From Mytilus galloprovincialis (taxonomy: Eukaryota; Mollusca; Bivalvia; Mytilida; Mytilidae), in contig NC_134845.1 in the NCBI RefSeq assembly GCF_965363235.1, forward strand, positions 29,266,524 through 29,330,523: 64,000 nucleotides of DNA, given 5' to 3'. This document shows positions 48,421 to 59,480 of this stretch, in pieces. The first letter of the stretch is position 1. Every line of letters begins with the position of its first letter. The notes beneath the pieces were generated by a model. The model had not been told where the DNA came from. It worked only from the letters and a program-made list of their open reading frames with translations, and ran no database searches. Position numbers and translations under genes: made by a program.

Positions 48421-48766
48421 AAAACAAAGAGTCAACTTTAACTCTGGCTTACAAATGATGTCTTGAAAATCTAAGAAACAACCATCTCAAAAATGAAATA
48501 GTGCAGCATTTGTAAGCTAGGGGGCAGCACTAGTCAGTCAAATAAGTACTGTGAATACGTGAAAACAGTCATGTGTGACCAGAACTGACTTATGAAGGCC
48601 TCAAAAAAACATAAGTGACCAGAAGTTATGTTCAGCTTTTCCTCGAGATGGTGGGTAGGATATTTTTACTTTTGAATCAGTTCATGATACTTTCATCAGA
48701 TATACGCAGTACTCAAAATCCAGTACATGAATTCCGACTCACATACATATGAAGTAGAAATACCAC

Positions 48767-49215
48767 TTAGAATGAAATTCAAAACAGTGTGGCTGTGGCC
48801 ATTGATTGACACATTAAATTCATCCATTGACTGGGACAATTTACATGAACGTTTGTCTGTAACGACCACTGTTCACGACGTACCTACGATAGACATTTAA
48901 ACTGGTGGGTTACCAAAGGTTTCTTAACGCCTTTAATTATAAAATAATTCGAAAAAATAATCAGGAATAACCTTTATGTTTTGATTTATATAATTGATAT
49001 AAATCAAAACATCGTGTTATTTCTGATTAATTTTTCGAATTACTTTATTAAGGTGTTGAGAACCTTTGGTGACACCATAGTTTAAGTGTCTTTAAAAAGT
49101 ACATAGTGAGCAGTGGTCGTTACATACAAACATTCACCTAAATTGTCCCAGTCAATGGATGAATTTAATGTGTCAATCAATGGCCACAGCCACACTGTTT
49201 TGAATTTCATTCTAA
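48767..49215. repeat. giant palindrome, ~449 bp
   Basis: The whole segment is an inverted duplication centred near 48994 (TTATAT-AATTG-ATATAA). The outer ends are TTAGAATGAAATTCAAAACA and its complement. Arms of about 215-220 bp pair at most positions with a few small indels. A second copy lies at 52374-52806. No coding content; a foldback or snapback element. Confidence 0.9.
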
Positions 49216-49264
49216 CTGAGTGCCGAACTATTGAACTGTCGGACCATCGAACTGTCGGACTATT

Positions 49265-49860
49265 CCCCGAGGGTATCACAAGCCCAGTAGTCAGCACTTT
49301 TTGTGCTGACATGAATTGTCATTGATATGGTTATATTTATAAATTTACTGTAAACAAATTTTTGAATTTTTTGAAATACTAAGGCTTTTCTACCTCAGGC
49401 ATAGATCACCTTAAGCAACAACAACAACAACAATAACAATTTTTTAATTGTCAATCAAGACGCCCCGAGGAGCAGTACAATTACAGTTTAAATTAAAGTG
49501 TACAAATAATTGTGCTGATTTTTATCATTGAACTATTTGAAATTACAATACATGACAATAAAACTAAAACTATATAAGAGAGGGGAGACAACAAATACAG
49601 TATATTTTCTCAAAGATAATGAGTGAGTGAACACAATCAGTACCGTTGTATAGTGAGAAGGGCTGGTGGCCTTAGCTGTAGTTGGCAAAACTTTTAGGAA
49701 TTTTGGTTCTCAATGCTCTTCAACTTCGTACTTTATTTGGCCTTTTTAACTTTTTTGGATTCGAGCGTCACTGATGAGTCTTGTGTAGACGAAACGCGCG
49801 TCTGGCGTATATACTAGATTTAGTCCTGGTATCTATGAATAGTTTATTCACTACGTATGT
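49265..49860 (+). repeat. family E copy split by a LINE tail
   Basis: Family E landmarks run from AGTAGTCAGCACTTTTTGTG (49290) to GACGAAACGCGCGTCTGGCG (49790). They are interrupted by 49417-49669, which starts with a CAA/CAATAA run and reads as a reversed LINE 3' tail. CCTTAAGC (49409-49416) and CCTTAGC (49670-49676) flank the insertion, an apparent target duplication. Confidence 0.65.
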
Positions 49861-50184
49861 GAAAACTATAAAAACAGAGTAAACGTCGTTCTAACGAAGA
49901 TCCTTATAGAATTAATTACAACAACAAAATATTATATGCTATCAATATTCAAACGTTAAACATGTTAAACTTGTTATATAAAATAATATAAAATTGCCCT
50001 TTTTTTGTCATTTATACTACAACGCATTTTCCGCACAACGGTTACGAATCAAATTATAAGAGGGGAAAGAAACGAAGAAACATAAATAGTTTTATTTGTA
50101 TACCGTCGTAAGTTCCTCTTAATGTACGACGGTAACACGACTCCCTTAAAATTGATGTTTAATGTTTCAAAATATCATAAAGTC

Positions 50185-50300
50185 TTAGGGGGGGGCTATG
50201 GATTTTTTTGGAAAAAAAAAGTTTGTTTCCAGTTTTGGGAGAAAAAAATAATTTGTTTCTGATCCTGAGAAAAAAAATAGTTTGTTTCACCCTCAGCTGC
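50185..50300. repeat. short tandem repeat with AAAAAAATAATTTGTTTC units
   Basis: Three imperfect ~35-bp units containing GAGAAAAAAATAATTTG and TTTGTTTC follow a run of G at 50189-50196. Confidence 0.6.
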
Positions 50301-50429
50301 CACTATATGTAATGCTAAAATTGAAAAAAATTGTTTTCGACTTCTCGCCAATTAAATAGATTGAAACTGATTTTCATAGTTCGTTCTTATGTTGTTATCC
50401 CGCTAACATGTTTCATCCCGCCACATTAT

Positions 50430-50720
50430 GTATGTATGTGCCTGTCCCAAGTCAAGAACCTGTAATTCAGTGGTTGTCGTTTGTTCATGTGTTATATATT
50501 TGTTTTTTGTTTATTTTTTATATAAATAAGGCCGTTAGTTTTCTCGTTTAAATTGTTTTACATTGTCATTTCGTGACCTTTAATATCCGACTATGTGGTA
50601 TGGGCTTTGCTTGTTGTTGAAGGCCGTACAGTGACCTTTAAACTCTTTGTTAATTACTGTGTCATTTTGGTCTTTTAAGGAGAGTTGTCTCATTGGTAAT
50701 CATACCACATCGTCTTTTTT
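50430..50720 (+). repeat. family A copy, second subtype
   Basis: The copy runs from CCTGTCCCAAGTCAAGAACC through GGTATGGGCTTTGCTTG and GGCCGTACAGTGACC to GAGAGTTGTCTCATTGGTAA and ACCACATCGTC. This is the longest version of this subtype in the window. Confidence 0.7.
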
Positions 50721-50724
50721 ATAA

Positions 50725-51635
50725 TCACCTTAAAATGACCCGGCCAGCAAACCAACATGGTCGACATGGCTATAAATAGAACAAAGGGGTGAAATGCAGT
50801 TTTTTACTTATATCTCTGAAACTAAAGCATTTAGAGCAAATCAGAAAAAGGGTTCATAATTTCATCAGGTCTAAATATTTCTGCCCTTATGTTTTCAGAC
50901 GCATCAGAACACCCGTTGTTTGGTTGCTGCCTCTGAATCGGTGTGTAAGGAAATTTTGCAGTTTTTGGTTATTATCATGAATATTGAGTTAAACTGTAAA
51001 GAGCAATCATGTTCAGCAATGTAAGATTAAATTAATCAACATAAACACAATTGACAGTTGACCCCTCTTCTCCTCTGAAACTACTGAGACAATTTTAAAC
51101 AAATTTGGCCATATTTATGGTATCTAGTTTAAGAAATGTGTTCGATGACCCCGCCTAAAATTATTCAATAGGGCAAGATCCATCTGCCCTGTAATTTTCA
51201 GACAAATCAGGCAACCAATTGTTGGGTTGCTGCCCCTGAATTGGTAATGTTAAGAATGTTTTGCAGTTTTTGGTTAATATCTTCAAATACTATTAAAGAT
51301 AGAGATAAACTGTAAACAGAAATAAAGTTCAGCAAAGTGAGATCAAAATGTTCAAGTGATCCCTCAAGTAATCATTGCCCTTTATAGTAAATTTGTGACA
51401 AATTTTGAGTTTTTTACAAAATATTTTCCTCTAAAACTAATGGACCTAAGTTTTTTTTAAAGATAGCGATAATAGCAAACAGCAAAAATGTTCAGTGAAG
51501 TAAGATCTACAAACACATCACCAAAACACAATTTCGTAATGGATTCTATTCATGTCTATAATGTGTGTCCTTTTTTTTTAATATGCACATAGACCCAAGT
51601 GAGCGACACAGGCTCTGTGAAACCTCTAGTTTATA
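50725..51635. mobile_element. ~900-bp dispersed element ending CCTCTAGTTTAT
   Basis: It contains CACCTTAAAATGACCCGGCC, GGGGTGAAATGCAGTTTTTT, two related blocks around AATTTTGCAGTTTTTGGTTA (50955 and 51260), and the end GAGCGACACAGGCTCTGTGA with CCTCTAGTTTAT. I recall this family from mussel transcripts' untranslated regions. The end is shared with the element at 30.97-32.07 kb, but the body is different. Confidence 0.65.
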
Positions 51636-52039
51636 TAGTTGCAACTCCCAATAAATTTTATCGATTTGAATACTAGATGTATATTGATCGTTAATTGCTA
51701 TACGACGTGTTTCGGTATTTTTGCATCCAACGTTCGCGTGCTTATTTATGATGTCTCTGTTGTGGTTTCGGTTGGATATTGTGTTCGGTCTTACAGTTTG
51801 TGTTTGAATTTGTATGTTCGGTACATTTCAAATATGTCTTAAATGTCCTAACCACAAGTCGGAATAATGACAGTTGTTATCATATAGATATAAGATGTGG
51901 TATGATCCAAGTCACAATTTATAAAGGTAAACCATAATTGGTCCAACTACGCAGCATTGGATCACAACGAACAACAAGCTGTCTGTTTCTAATTATGGTT
52001 CGTTTTTGACTATGTCACATTAGCGTTTGTTTCTGTTGC

Positions 52040-52190
52040 ATTCTGTGTTTCTGTTGTTCCGTTGTTTTACTCTTATAATTGATGGGATTCCCTCGGCTTT
52101 AGTTTGTAATTCGGATTTGTTTTTTCTCAATTTAAAAGTGACTTTTGAACAGCGGTATACTACTGTTGCCTTTATCTATACTCTTGTGAA
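52040..52190 (-). repeat. family B copy
   Basis: Reversed family B: TTCGGATTTGTTTTTTCTCA and CAGCGGTATACTACTGTTGC. Confidence 0.6.
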
Positions 52191-52214
52191 AAAGATGAAT
52201 ATACTGGGTTAAAA

Positions 52215-52330
52215 TTTAATCACGATGGGGCGAAGGATACCAGAGGGATTTTAAACCCATAGATCGATATTAAACTGACAACGCCATGGCTAAAAACAAA
52301 AAGACAAACAGATAAATAATATTACACTAT
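52215..52330 (+). repeat. family G copy
   Basis: GGGGCGAAGGATACCAGAGG, AAACTGACAACGCCATGGCT and AAAAGACAAACAGATAAATA in family order. Confidence 0.6.
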
Positions 52331-52373
52331 ATACAGCATAGAAAAACAACTTATAAAACAATTATTATCAGAG

Positions 52374-52806
52374 TAGAATCATATTCAAAACAGTGTAGCT
52401 GTGGCCATTGATTGACAACCTTAAATTATCCCACTGACTGGGGCAGATTAGGTGAACGACAACTGCTCACTACCTACTTATTATAGAATTTAAACTGTGG
52501 GGTCACCAAAGGTTCTTAACGCCTTTAATATTAAAATAATTCGAAAAATTAATCAGGAATAACTTTATGTTTTGATTTATATTATTGATATAAATCAAAA
52601 CATCGTGTTATTCCTGATTAGTTTTTCTAATTTCTTTATTTAGGTGTTGAGAACCTTTTGTGACCCCACAGTTTAAGTGCCTTTAACAAGTACATTGTGA
52701 GCAGCGGTTGTTACAGACAAACGTTCACATAATCTACCCCAGTCAATGGGATAATTTGAGGTCGTCAATCAATGGCCACAGCTACACTGTTTTGAATATG
52801 ATTCTA
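52374..52806. repeat. giant palindrome, second copy, ~433 bp
   Basis: Second copy of the element at 48767-49215, bounded by TAGAATCATATTCAAAACAG and its complement and centred on TTATATTATTGATATAA. The three bases inside the outer end differ from the other copy (ATC-ATA against ATG-AAA), and the change is mirrored on both arms. Confidence 0.9.
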
Positions 52807-52819
52807 TATAGTTTTAAAA

Positions 52820-53530
52820 TGTGTATATTTACCCCATCAGCAAACATGGCATAAATGGCTAAAAAACATAGGGATACCAAGCGAGTTTTGAGTCAAAACT
52901 TTCAGATGACTTCTTATAGTAGTTAATGCGTTGTCCTTAAATGACAATTTTATCACATTTTCATTAATTTTTCCTCAAAACTATAATAATACATAAAAAT
53001 GATCTTTATTTGGGTAAATAATCAGCATACAAGATCTACAAATAAGTCAACATAGCTGAAATCCTCAGAAGACTTTATTGAATTTTTTGCTCTTTAAGAA
53101 CGATTTTATTAATCTTTTTTGGAAATTATTTTTTTTTAAACACTGTAATAGATCAACAATATAAGATCTACAAACAAGTCATCATGGCTGAAATCTTCAA
53201 TAGATATGTGATAAGAGATGTTGTCCTTTTTTTTTTATATTACCCCATTACCTTAGAATTGAGAATGGAAATGGGGAATGTGCCAAGAGACAACAACCCG
53301 ACCATAGAGCAGACAACAGCAGAAGGTCACCAACAGGTCTTCAATGCAACGAGAAATTCCCGTTTTTGGCACAACTTTTTGGAAATTTGGCTCCTCAATA
53401 CTCTTTAACTTTGTACTTGTTTGGCTTTTAACTGTTTTAATCTGAGCGTCACTGATGAGTCTTATTGTAGACTAAACGCGCGTCTGGCTTATTAAATTAT
53501 AATCCTGGTACCTTTGATAACTATCTTAAA
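52820..53530. repeat. fragments of three repeat families
   Basis: 52990-53200 holds two related blocks with AAGATCTACAAATAAGTCAA and AAGATCTACAAACAAGTCAT, similar to the end part of the 50.7-kb element. 53253-53370 is a family C start (GACAACAACCCGACCATAGA). 53375-53530 is a family E end (ACTAAACGCGCGTCTGGCTT). Confidence 0.55.
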
Positions 53531-53811
53531 AAGTATTATAATTACAAATAGGTTGACAATTTTTAAAGCACCAAATGATCAGCTGTAAAATTACAATATG
53601 TCAACACGATTGAAACTGTCTGTAACTATTCATAGAGTTATCGCCCTTTTGTAAAAAAAATTCTCTCAAAAAGTGGCAACTGGTGAAGATGAATGTGAGC
53701 AACACAGGCTCTTAATAGCTTTTTTTTACCAGGGCTCGTATTTGATATCATATACATTTGTATAAAGTTACAAATGTCTCTTTTCTTATAACACTTTTTT
53801 TTGTTCTTATA

Positions 53812-53817
53812 TTTATT
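53812..53817 (-). terminator. candidate polyadenylation signal
   Basis: AATAAA on the minus strand about 140 nt after the stop codon of the mucin-like gene. Position and match to the consensus make it the best candidate. Confidence 0.5.
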
Positions 53818-53958
53818 CATTCATGCATTTCAATTATTAAATAAACGTTTAATTATTTGATTCACAATCCAAGACCATATCCATGATATTAAAGACATAA
53901 ATTTTGAAGGTATCAGATTCTATTCCTACGTACATTCTTCCACTGATTCCGAATAACA

Positions 53959-56102
53959 CTATACTTTCAGAAATCTTTCATCGTCAGCAAAATATATAGG
54001 ATTGTCCACACTTTTGTCAAGTTCTTCTGTTGTAGAACATAGTTTTTCTTCTGACTGATCCCCGTTTATATCAGAATTGTCATATGACTGTTCGTGACAT
54101 TGGGTAGTATTTCCGGTTCCTGTTACGCCAACAACTATTCCATCCTCATTCGAATTCACCCTTAACTGAATGTCGTTCACTGAAGTTTCCTGTTCTTCAA
54201 TAGGAAGCAATGCCGCTCGCGGACTATCCTTATGATCCATCAATTTCATTCTGACACCGTTCTCCGAGTAAGAACTATTTGTGCGCGGTATTTTTGTAAG
54301 AGTGTAATCATACGAATTTGATCCATTTGACATGAAGGATGACAATGTAAAAGATCGTGACCTTTTCTTAAGATAATATTCCCGCGCACAAATTATCATT
54401 CCGGCACATACAAGAATAACTGAGATGGCTGTAGCGCAGATTATCACAATAATATCAACTTCGTTTAATCCCATTAGGAAAATTTCTGAACCAATTTCAT
54501 GATTTGTATATAGATATATTCTGATAGCTTTGAAATTCAATCTATAATTATCAACGAGGACTGTTATGACAAAGTTGTTATTTTTTATCATAGTCTGAAT
54601 AATTTCTGTTAAGTTTTTATGTGTTGTGTTATATACATTGAATGACAGACGCAAAGGACCACATAATATATTTATCGGTTCCACACTCAATCCTTTTGTG
54701 CCTGCCTGAAAGGCAACGATGTTCATCAGACTGCCCCAAATTTCCTTCAATGCCTCTTGGTTTTCTAACGATTTGCATTCACCGGTAAACTCGATTTCAA
54801 AACTGAAATTGTATAAATTCCTCTTGTGTGAGTTTGGTTTTACAGTTACTTGAACTCTATCGTTTAGAGAATATGTCATTTGATGATATTTAGTCGACAT
54901 AGAAGGTTGAATAGTAGTGTCTCCAAGTGAATAAGTGGAAGATACATGCGACACATTTAACAAATTGGATATATTTGATCCAAAAAGAGATTTACTTGCA
55001 GCACTCAGGGATGTTTTGCTTGTTGGAACGTTTGTTATGACTGATGTTGAAAACATATTTATTGCGGCAACGGATGACGAAGACACTAAACGTGGATGAC
55101 TTACAGAATTTAAAAGTGAGGAAACAGTAGCTTGTGTACTTTGGAGAGTCACGTCGCCTGAAGATGCAGATACAATAGGAAAGAGAGTTGAAGTAAAATC
55201 ACTATGTTGTGTTAAATTCTGAGTTTTCAGATTTATTGATGTCGATGGCACAGCCTGTGTAGCTTTCGAAGATGACAGATTTATCTTTGTGTTAACTTCT
55301 GTTTCTAAATGTGAAATCCCAGGAGTAGATCCTATCATATTTGTGAAATCTCTAACCTCACCATTGACTAATGAGCTGATTGGTTCAGTTGACGACTTTG
55401 ATAGTTGATCAATAATCATGCCAAACGGCCGCGTCGTTATTTCTGGTTGGAATGACGTTTGTAACACATGCGCCCGTGTCGTAGTTTGTAACACGTGTTC
55501 CCGTGTCGTTGTTCTTAACACATGTGCTCGAGTCGTTGTTCTTAACACATGCGCCCGTGTCGTCGTCTGTAAAACATGTGCCCGTGTCGAAGTTTGTAAC
55601 ACACGTCCTTGTGTCGTCTCTGTGTGTATTTCAGACGAAATGTTCGGCGTGTTATAAACAGATACATTTTGTACTAGTAAACTTTCTGTAGATAAAAATG
55701 TCGATTTTGTCACTGAAGGGCTATGATTGACAGTGGAAATTTTTGAAACCGATACATTGTTTAATTGAATAACTGGCGATGTTAATATGAGGGAGGATAC
55801 CTGTGAAGAAGGATCTACTGAATCAGTTAATGCGTGTGGTCTGTTACTTTTCGTTGTTGCGTTGAGTTCCCCATCGGTATTAAAAATGGTTATTGTAGAT
55901 GACGCAAGTGGCATTTTTAGAACTGATCTCGTTGATTTTAGCTCATCAAAGTGCGTCTGAAGCTCGATGTTTGAAGTAGAAAATGTGTGTGGTAACATTG
56001 AACGAGTTGTTGTTGGCACAACATTGTCAATTGTTCGTTTTGTTCTTATACTCGAGGATTCAAATTGCGTATTGTCAGTTGATAGTTGTCCTCTTGTTAT
56101 AC
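53959..56102 (-). CDS. mucin-like type I membrane protein, last exon
   Basis: The minus-strand frame encodes about 714 residues in this exon. It opens at a splice acceptor (CTTTCGTCAG, exon start 56102, phase 1), so upstream exons with the signal peptide lie beyond it. Counting from codon 56019: residues 1-385 are Ser/Thr-rich with many N-glycosylation sites and a 9-residue tandem repeat (TTTRAHVLR) at 139-187. Residues 387-505 form a folded juxtamembrane domain (NFSFEIEFTGECKS...ILCGPLRLSFNVYN) that recalls SEA-like domains, not proven. Residues 521-544 are the membrane helix, followed by a basic KKRSRS stop-transfer. The ~140-residue cytoplasmic tail ends near DNPIY (672-676), an NPxY motif of the kind bound by PTB domains and used in endocytosis. 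A mucin-like surface receptor or adhesion protein is the best description. I do not recognise an ortholog. Frame intact. Confidence 0.85.
55450..55607 (-). repeat. 27-bp coding minisatellite in the mucin-like gene
   Basis: Five to six 27-bp units encode variants of RAHVLQTTT. Units differ mostly by Q/R and A/E changes. Threonine-rich repeats of this type are O-glycosylation scaffolds in mucins and usually vary in number between individuals. Open frames on the plus strand across this stretch are antisense shadows. Confidence 0.85.
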
Positions 56103-56119
56103 CTGACGAAAGATAAACA

Positions 56120-57460
56120 ATAAGTTTACTTCATTAGAAAGTCAAGTACTTAGTTTAAGATATAGGAAAATAAAAACAAACATGTCTTAATGTAAGGTCT
56201 TAATGTAAATAAGTGATTCTTTGGAAGTTTTTTTATTAGTGGTTGACGTTTGTTGATGTGGTTCGTAAGTGTTTTTCATTTCTCGTTTTTTTTATATAGC
56301 TTGGACCGTTGGTTTTCCTGTTTGAATAGTTTTACACTAGTCATTTTAAGCCCTTTAAAGCTTGCAGTTCGGTGTAAGCCAATGCTCCGTGTTAAAGGCC
56401 TGTGACTTGGGTGGAGAGTTGTTTCATTGGCACTTTTATCACATATTCTCATATCTAAATATGATTATTCCGAAGATTTCCTTTAAGAATGTGATCACTA
56501 TAGATCTTACATACATATTGGCTAGATAAAAACGATAACTTACAAAAAAATAAAGTATGACTGATAATTATATCAACAGTCAACATTACTAATGTTTGAC
56601 TTCACGCTCATAAAACTCCAATTTTTGTTTATAGAAACAGTGTCGAAAGTGTATGAACAAATCTGTAAGAAAGAAATTTGACCTTTAAGTGATGGCGTTG
56701 GTTGATTTTAAACTGTAATACCTTATATTAAATTATCTGCATCAACTCATAGAAACTCCTCTGTGACATTTGAATCGTATTAGAGTATATAATGAATAGC
56801 ATAACTACTGTAGCTTCACAATTCAATTAAATAACGGCGCCATTTCTAAGTAATTGAAATGTTACTGAACAACAACGCTTTTCTGTAAAGTAAATGTCAC
56901 GCTAGAGATTCATTTAAACCTGTATATCAAATCTTTTTCTCAGTAGACATATGTCCCGAGTCGATCGACTTTCAATCTCCTAAAAGCATCAAATCCTTAA
57001 AAAAAGATCGTAACGAAATTGCAATCGATTTTGTATTAACTTTATTCCTACATTCTTGAGCAAGCAATATCGAGAAAGATTTATTGAAAAACAAGAAACA
57101 CATCCAACGCATATAACATCTGATAAGCTGCGAAAGCCACATATTAGAGACAAATGTGTTCTCTTGACATTGTGTTTAATATTATATGCATTGCCTAATT
57201 AAGGAATTACGACTACAAATCCCTCATGACACCAGTAAAAGTTATCTTGTTCCGCAAAAACACGATTTAGACGAAGGAATTTATTGACAAGTGATTCGTT
57301 ATACAGGAGTTCTCGTTTATTCGTATTTGATGTATTTTATATGCGTTTATAATTAACAGGCTACATATGTGCAGCAAGAGCAATACCCTATACAGTCATT
57401 TTAGTATAGTTTAGTTACGTTTTTCATTAATGAAATAAATGTGTACGGAATCATAAACCA
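56120..57460. other. intron or upstream region of the mucin-like gene
   Basis: On the minus strand this should be intron sequence preceding the last exon. 56220-56460 carries a plus-strand family A copy (GGTTTTCCTGTTTGAATAGT, GGAGAGTTGTTTCATTGGCA). No upstream coding exon could be recognised with confidence. Confidence 0.45.
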
Positions 57461-58504
57461 TCTATCTCCACGGTAGGCATAGTGTCCGGCTAGGATCGTG
57501 GTTTTTCGAGTGATTTGATCGGGCTTTTTCGAGTGTGACCACTTTTTTTCGAGTGAATATGATCAAAAATGTAAACAAACAGACTTCTTTTCTAATAAGA
57601 CGTGATATAGAAGCTTCAGTTTGATAAACAAGGTTGTACATGATGTGTTAGCATTTGAGATATAAAGATAGTATCATTCTGACATCACTTTTCGTTTAAA
57701 ACGTTAAATTTAGCTTTAAAATGCTTTTATTCCAAAGTACCGAATAAAGCCATTTTCTTACACATATCAATGCAAATGTCGACGGAAATGCATACATGGA
57801 TTCTATGTATCCTTAGATATACAAACACTTTACAAAAATTATTGTTATTGCATTGAAAACGACATTTTGAGAGCAAATTCAGTTTTTCATGTCCGGGTTT
57901 TTTCGAGAGCAGTCCGGGCTTTTTCGAGTGTGTCCTTTTTTTAATCGAGTGATTATACTCATTTCTTATGGCTACAAATCTTATGTGTTTACGTTTAAAA
58001 ACTATAAAATAAAGGCTCAAATTAAGTACTTTCAAGGCACATGGTGTATCAACACTTGCATTTTATCATGAAACCAGTATCGTTCATTTGTATATATATT
58101 CTTTTTCCCAATCTTATAAATTGCATGTGCAGTATATATCCGGGATGTCAACAATCTAATGTGAGTGTTCCGGACCATATAAGTATTTGGACCTCATGGG
58201 ATGACTATTACTGAACAGCAAAATGTCGACTCGGAAGATAACTTCTAAAAATGTCTTAATGAACTATTAAACAAGAGTTCAACTGTTTTACCAACTGACA
58301 AAAAAAAATCGATATGATAAAGAGTCTAATAATTGATACTAGAGACGGACAGAAAACAGATACACCCAACTTAGACAATTAATTGAAAGACAATGGGTTT
58401 CAACTTGTAACTTGTGATGTTTTGGGTAGCCTTTGAACTTTAAAATTAATACATTTCATGTAACCATCATTGTTATAGATAAGTTCATTGTTTTATTGAA
58501 TCGT

Positions 58505-59020
58505 TTCTAATGTATAAAATTGAGAATGGAAATGGTGAATGTGTCACAGAGACAACAACCCGACCATAGACCAGACAACAGCAGAAGGTCACCAACAGGT
58601 CTTCAATGCAGCGAGAAATTCCAGCACCCGGAGGCGTCCTTCAGCTGGCCCCTAAACAAATATATGTACTAACAAAGGCCAGAGGCTCCTGACTTGGAAA
58701 AGGCGCAAAAATGCGGTGGGGTTAAACATGTTTATGAGATTTCACCCCCTATACCCCTAGCCAAAGTAGAAAAGTAAAAGCATAACAATACGCACATTAA
58801 AATTCAGTTCAAGAGAAGTCCGAGTCTGATGTCAGAAGATGTAACCAAAGAAAATTAACAAAATGACAATAATACATAGATAACAACAGACTACTAGCAG
58901 TCAACTAACATGCCAGCTCCAGACTTCAATTAAACTGATTGAAAGATTATGTCTTCATCGTGTGAATATCAGGCAAAATTCTTCCCGTTAGGGGTTTAGT
59001 ATCATACCATCATAACATAT
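58505..59020 (+). repeat. family C copy, most complete
   Basis: GACAACAACCCGACCATAGA, AGCACCCGGAGGCGTCCTTC, CCAGAGGCTCCTGACTTGG, AGAAGTCCGAGTCTGATGTC and TTAGGGGTTTAGTATCATAC mark the family from start to end. Confidence 0.7.
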
Positions 59021-59179
59021 ATGAGAAGATATACCTATATGGTTCCAAATTGGGGTTCCCTTTGGGCACTTATTTTTTTGCCACTCTTTCGCCAAAACAA
59101 TATATTTTTCGCCACTTTATTACTTTTTTCGCTAAATAGCATAACTACATCTTTCGTTTAAATTTTTTCTACCCCACCC

Positions 59180-59380
59180 CATCCCTAAACCGTTGGTTTT
59201 CCCGTTTGAATTGTTTTGAACTAGATTAAGGGGCCCTTCATAGCTTGTCGTACGGTTGGAGCCAAGGCCCCGCGTTGAAGGCCGTACCTTGGCCTATAAT
59301 GGTTTACCTTTATAAATTGTTATTTTGAGGGAGAGTTGTCTCATCGACACATATACCACATCTTCATATATCTATCATAT
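59180..59380 (+). repeat. family A copy
   Basis: GTTGGTTTTCCCGTTTGAAT, AAGGCCGTACCTTGGCCTAT and GAGAGTTGTCTCATCGACAC in forward order. Confidence 0.7.
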
Positions 59381-59384
59381 GGTC

Positions 59385-59480
59385 CGACCATTCGCGTACA
59401 GTTTGACCATATGAAAATACGCATATGGTCGTGACCATACGCGTATGGTCCTAATACTCATATGGTCCGGAACATAAGCA
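59385..59480. repeat. cluster of CATATGGTC/GACCATATG motifs
   Basis: At least six ATATGGTC-type motifs in alternating orientation lie within 90 bp, interspersed with CGCGTA and ACGCGTATGG. The cluster begins right where the family A copy ends. Confidence 0.6.

Noticed and set aside
55418-55691. Open frames antisense to the mucin-like gene
   Set aside because: They are shadows of the 27-bp coding repeat.
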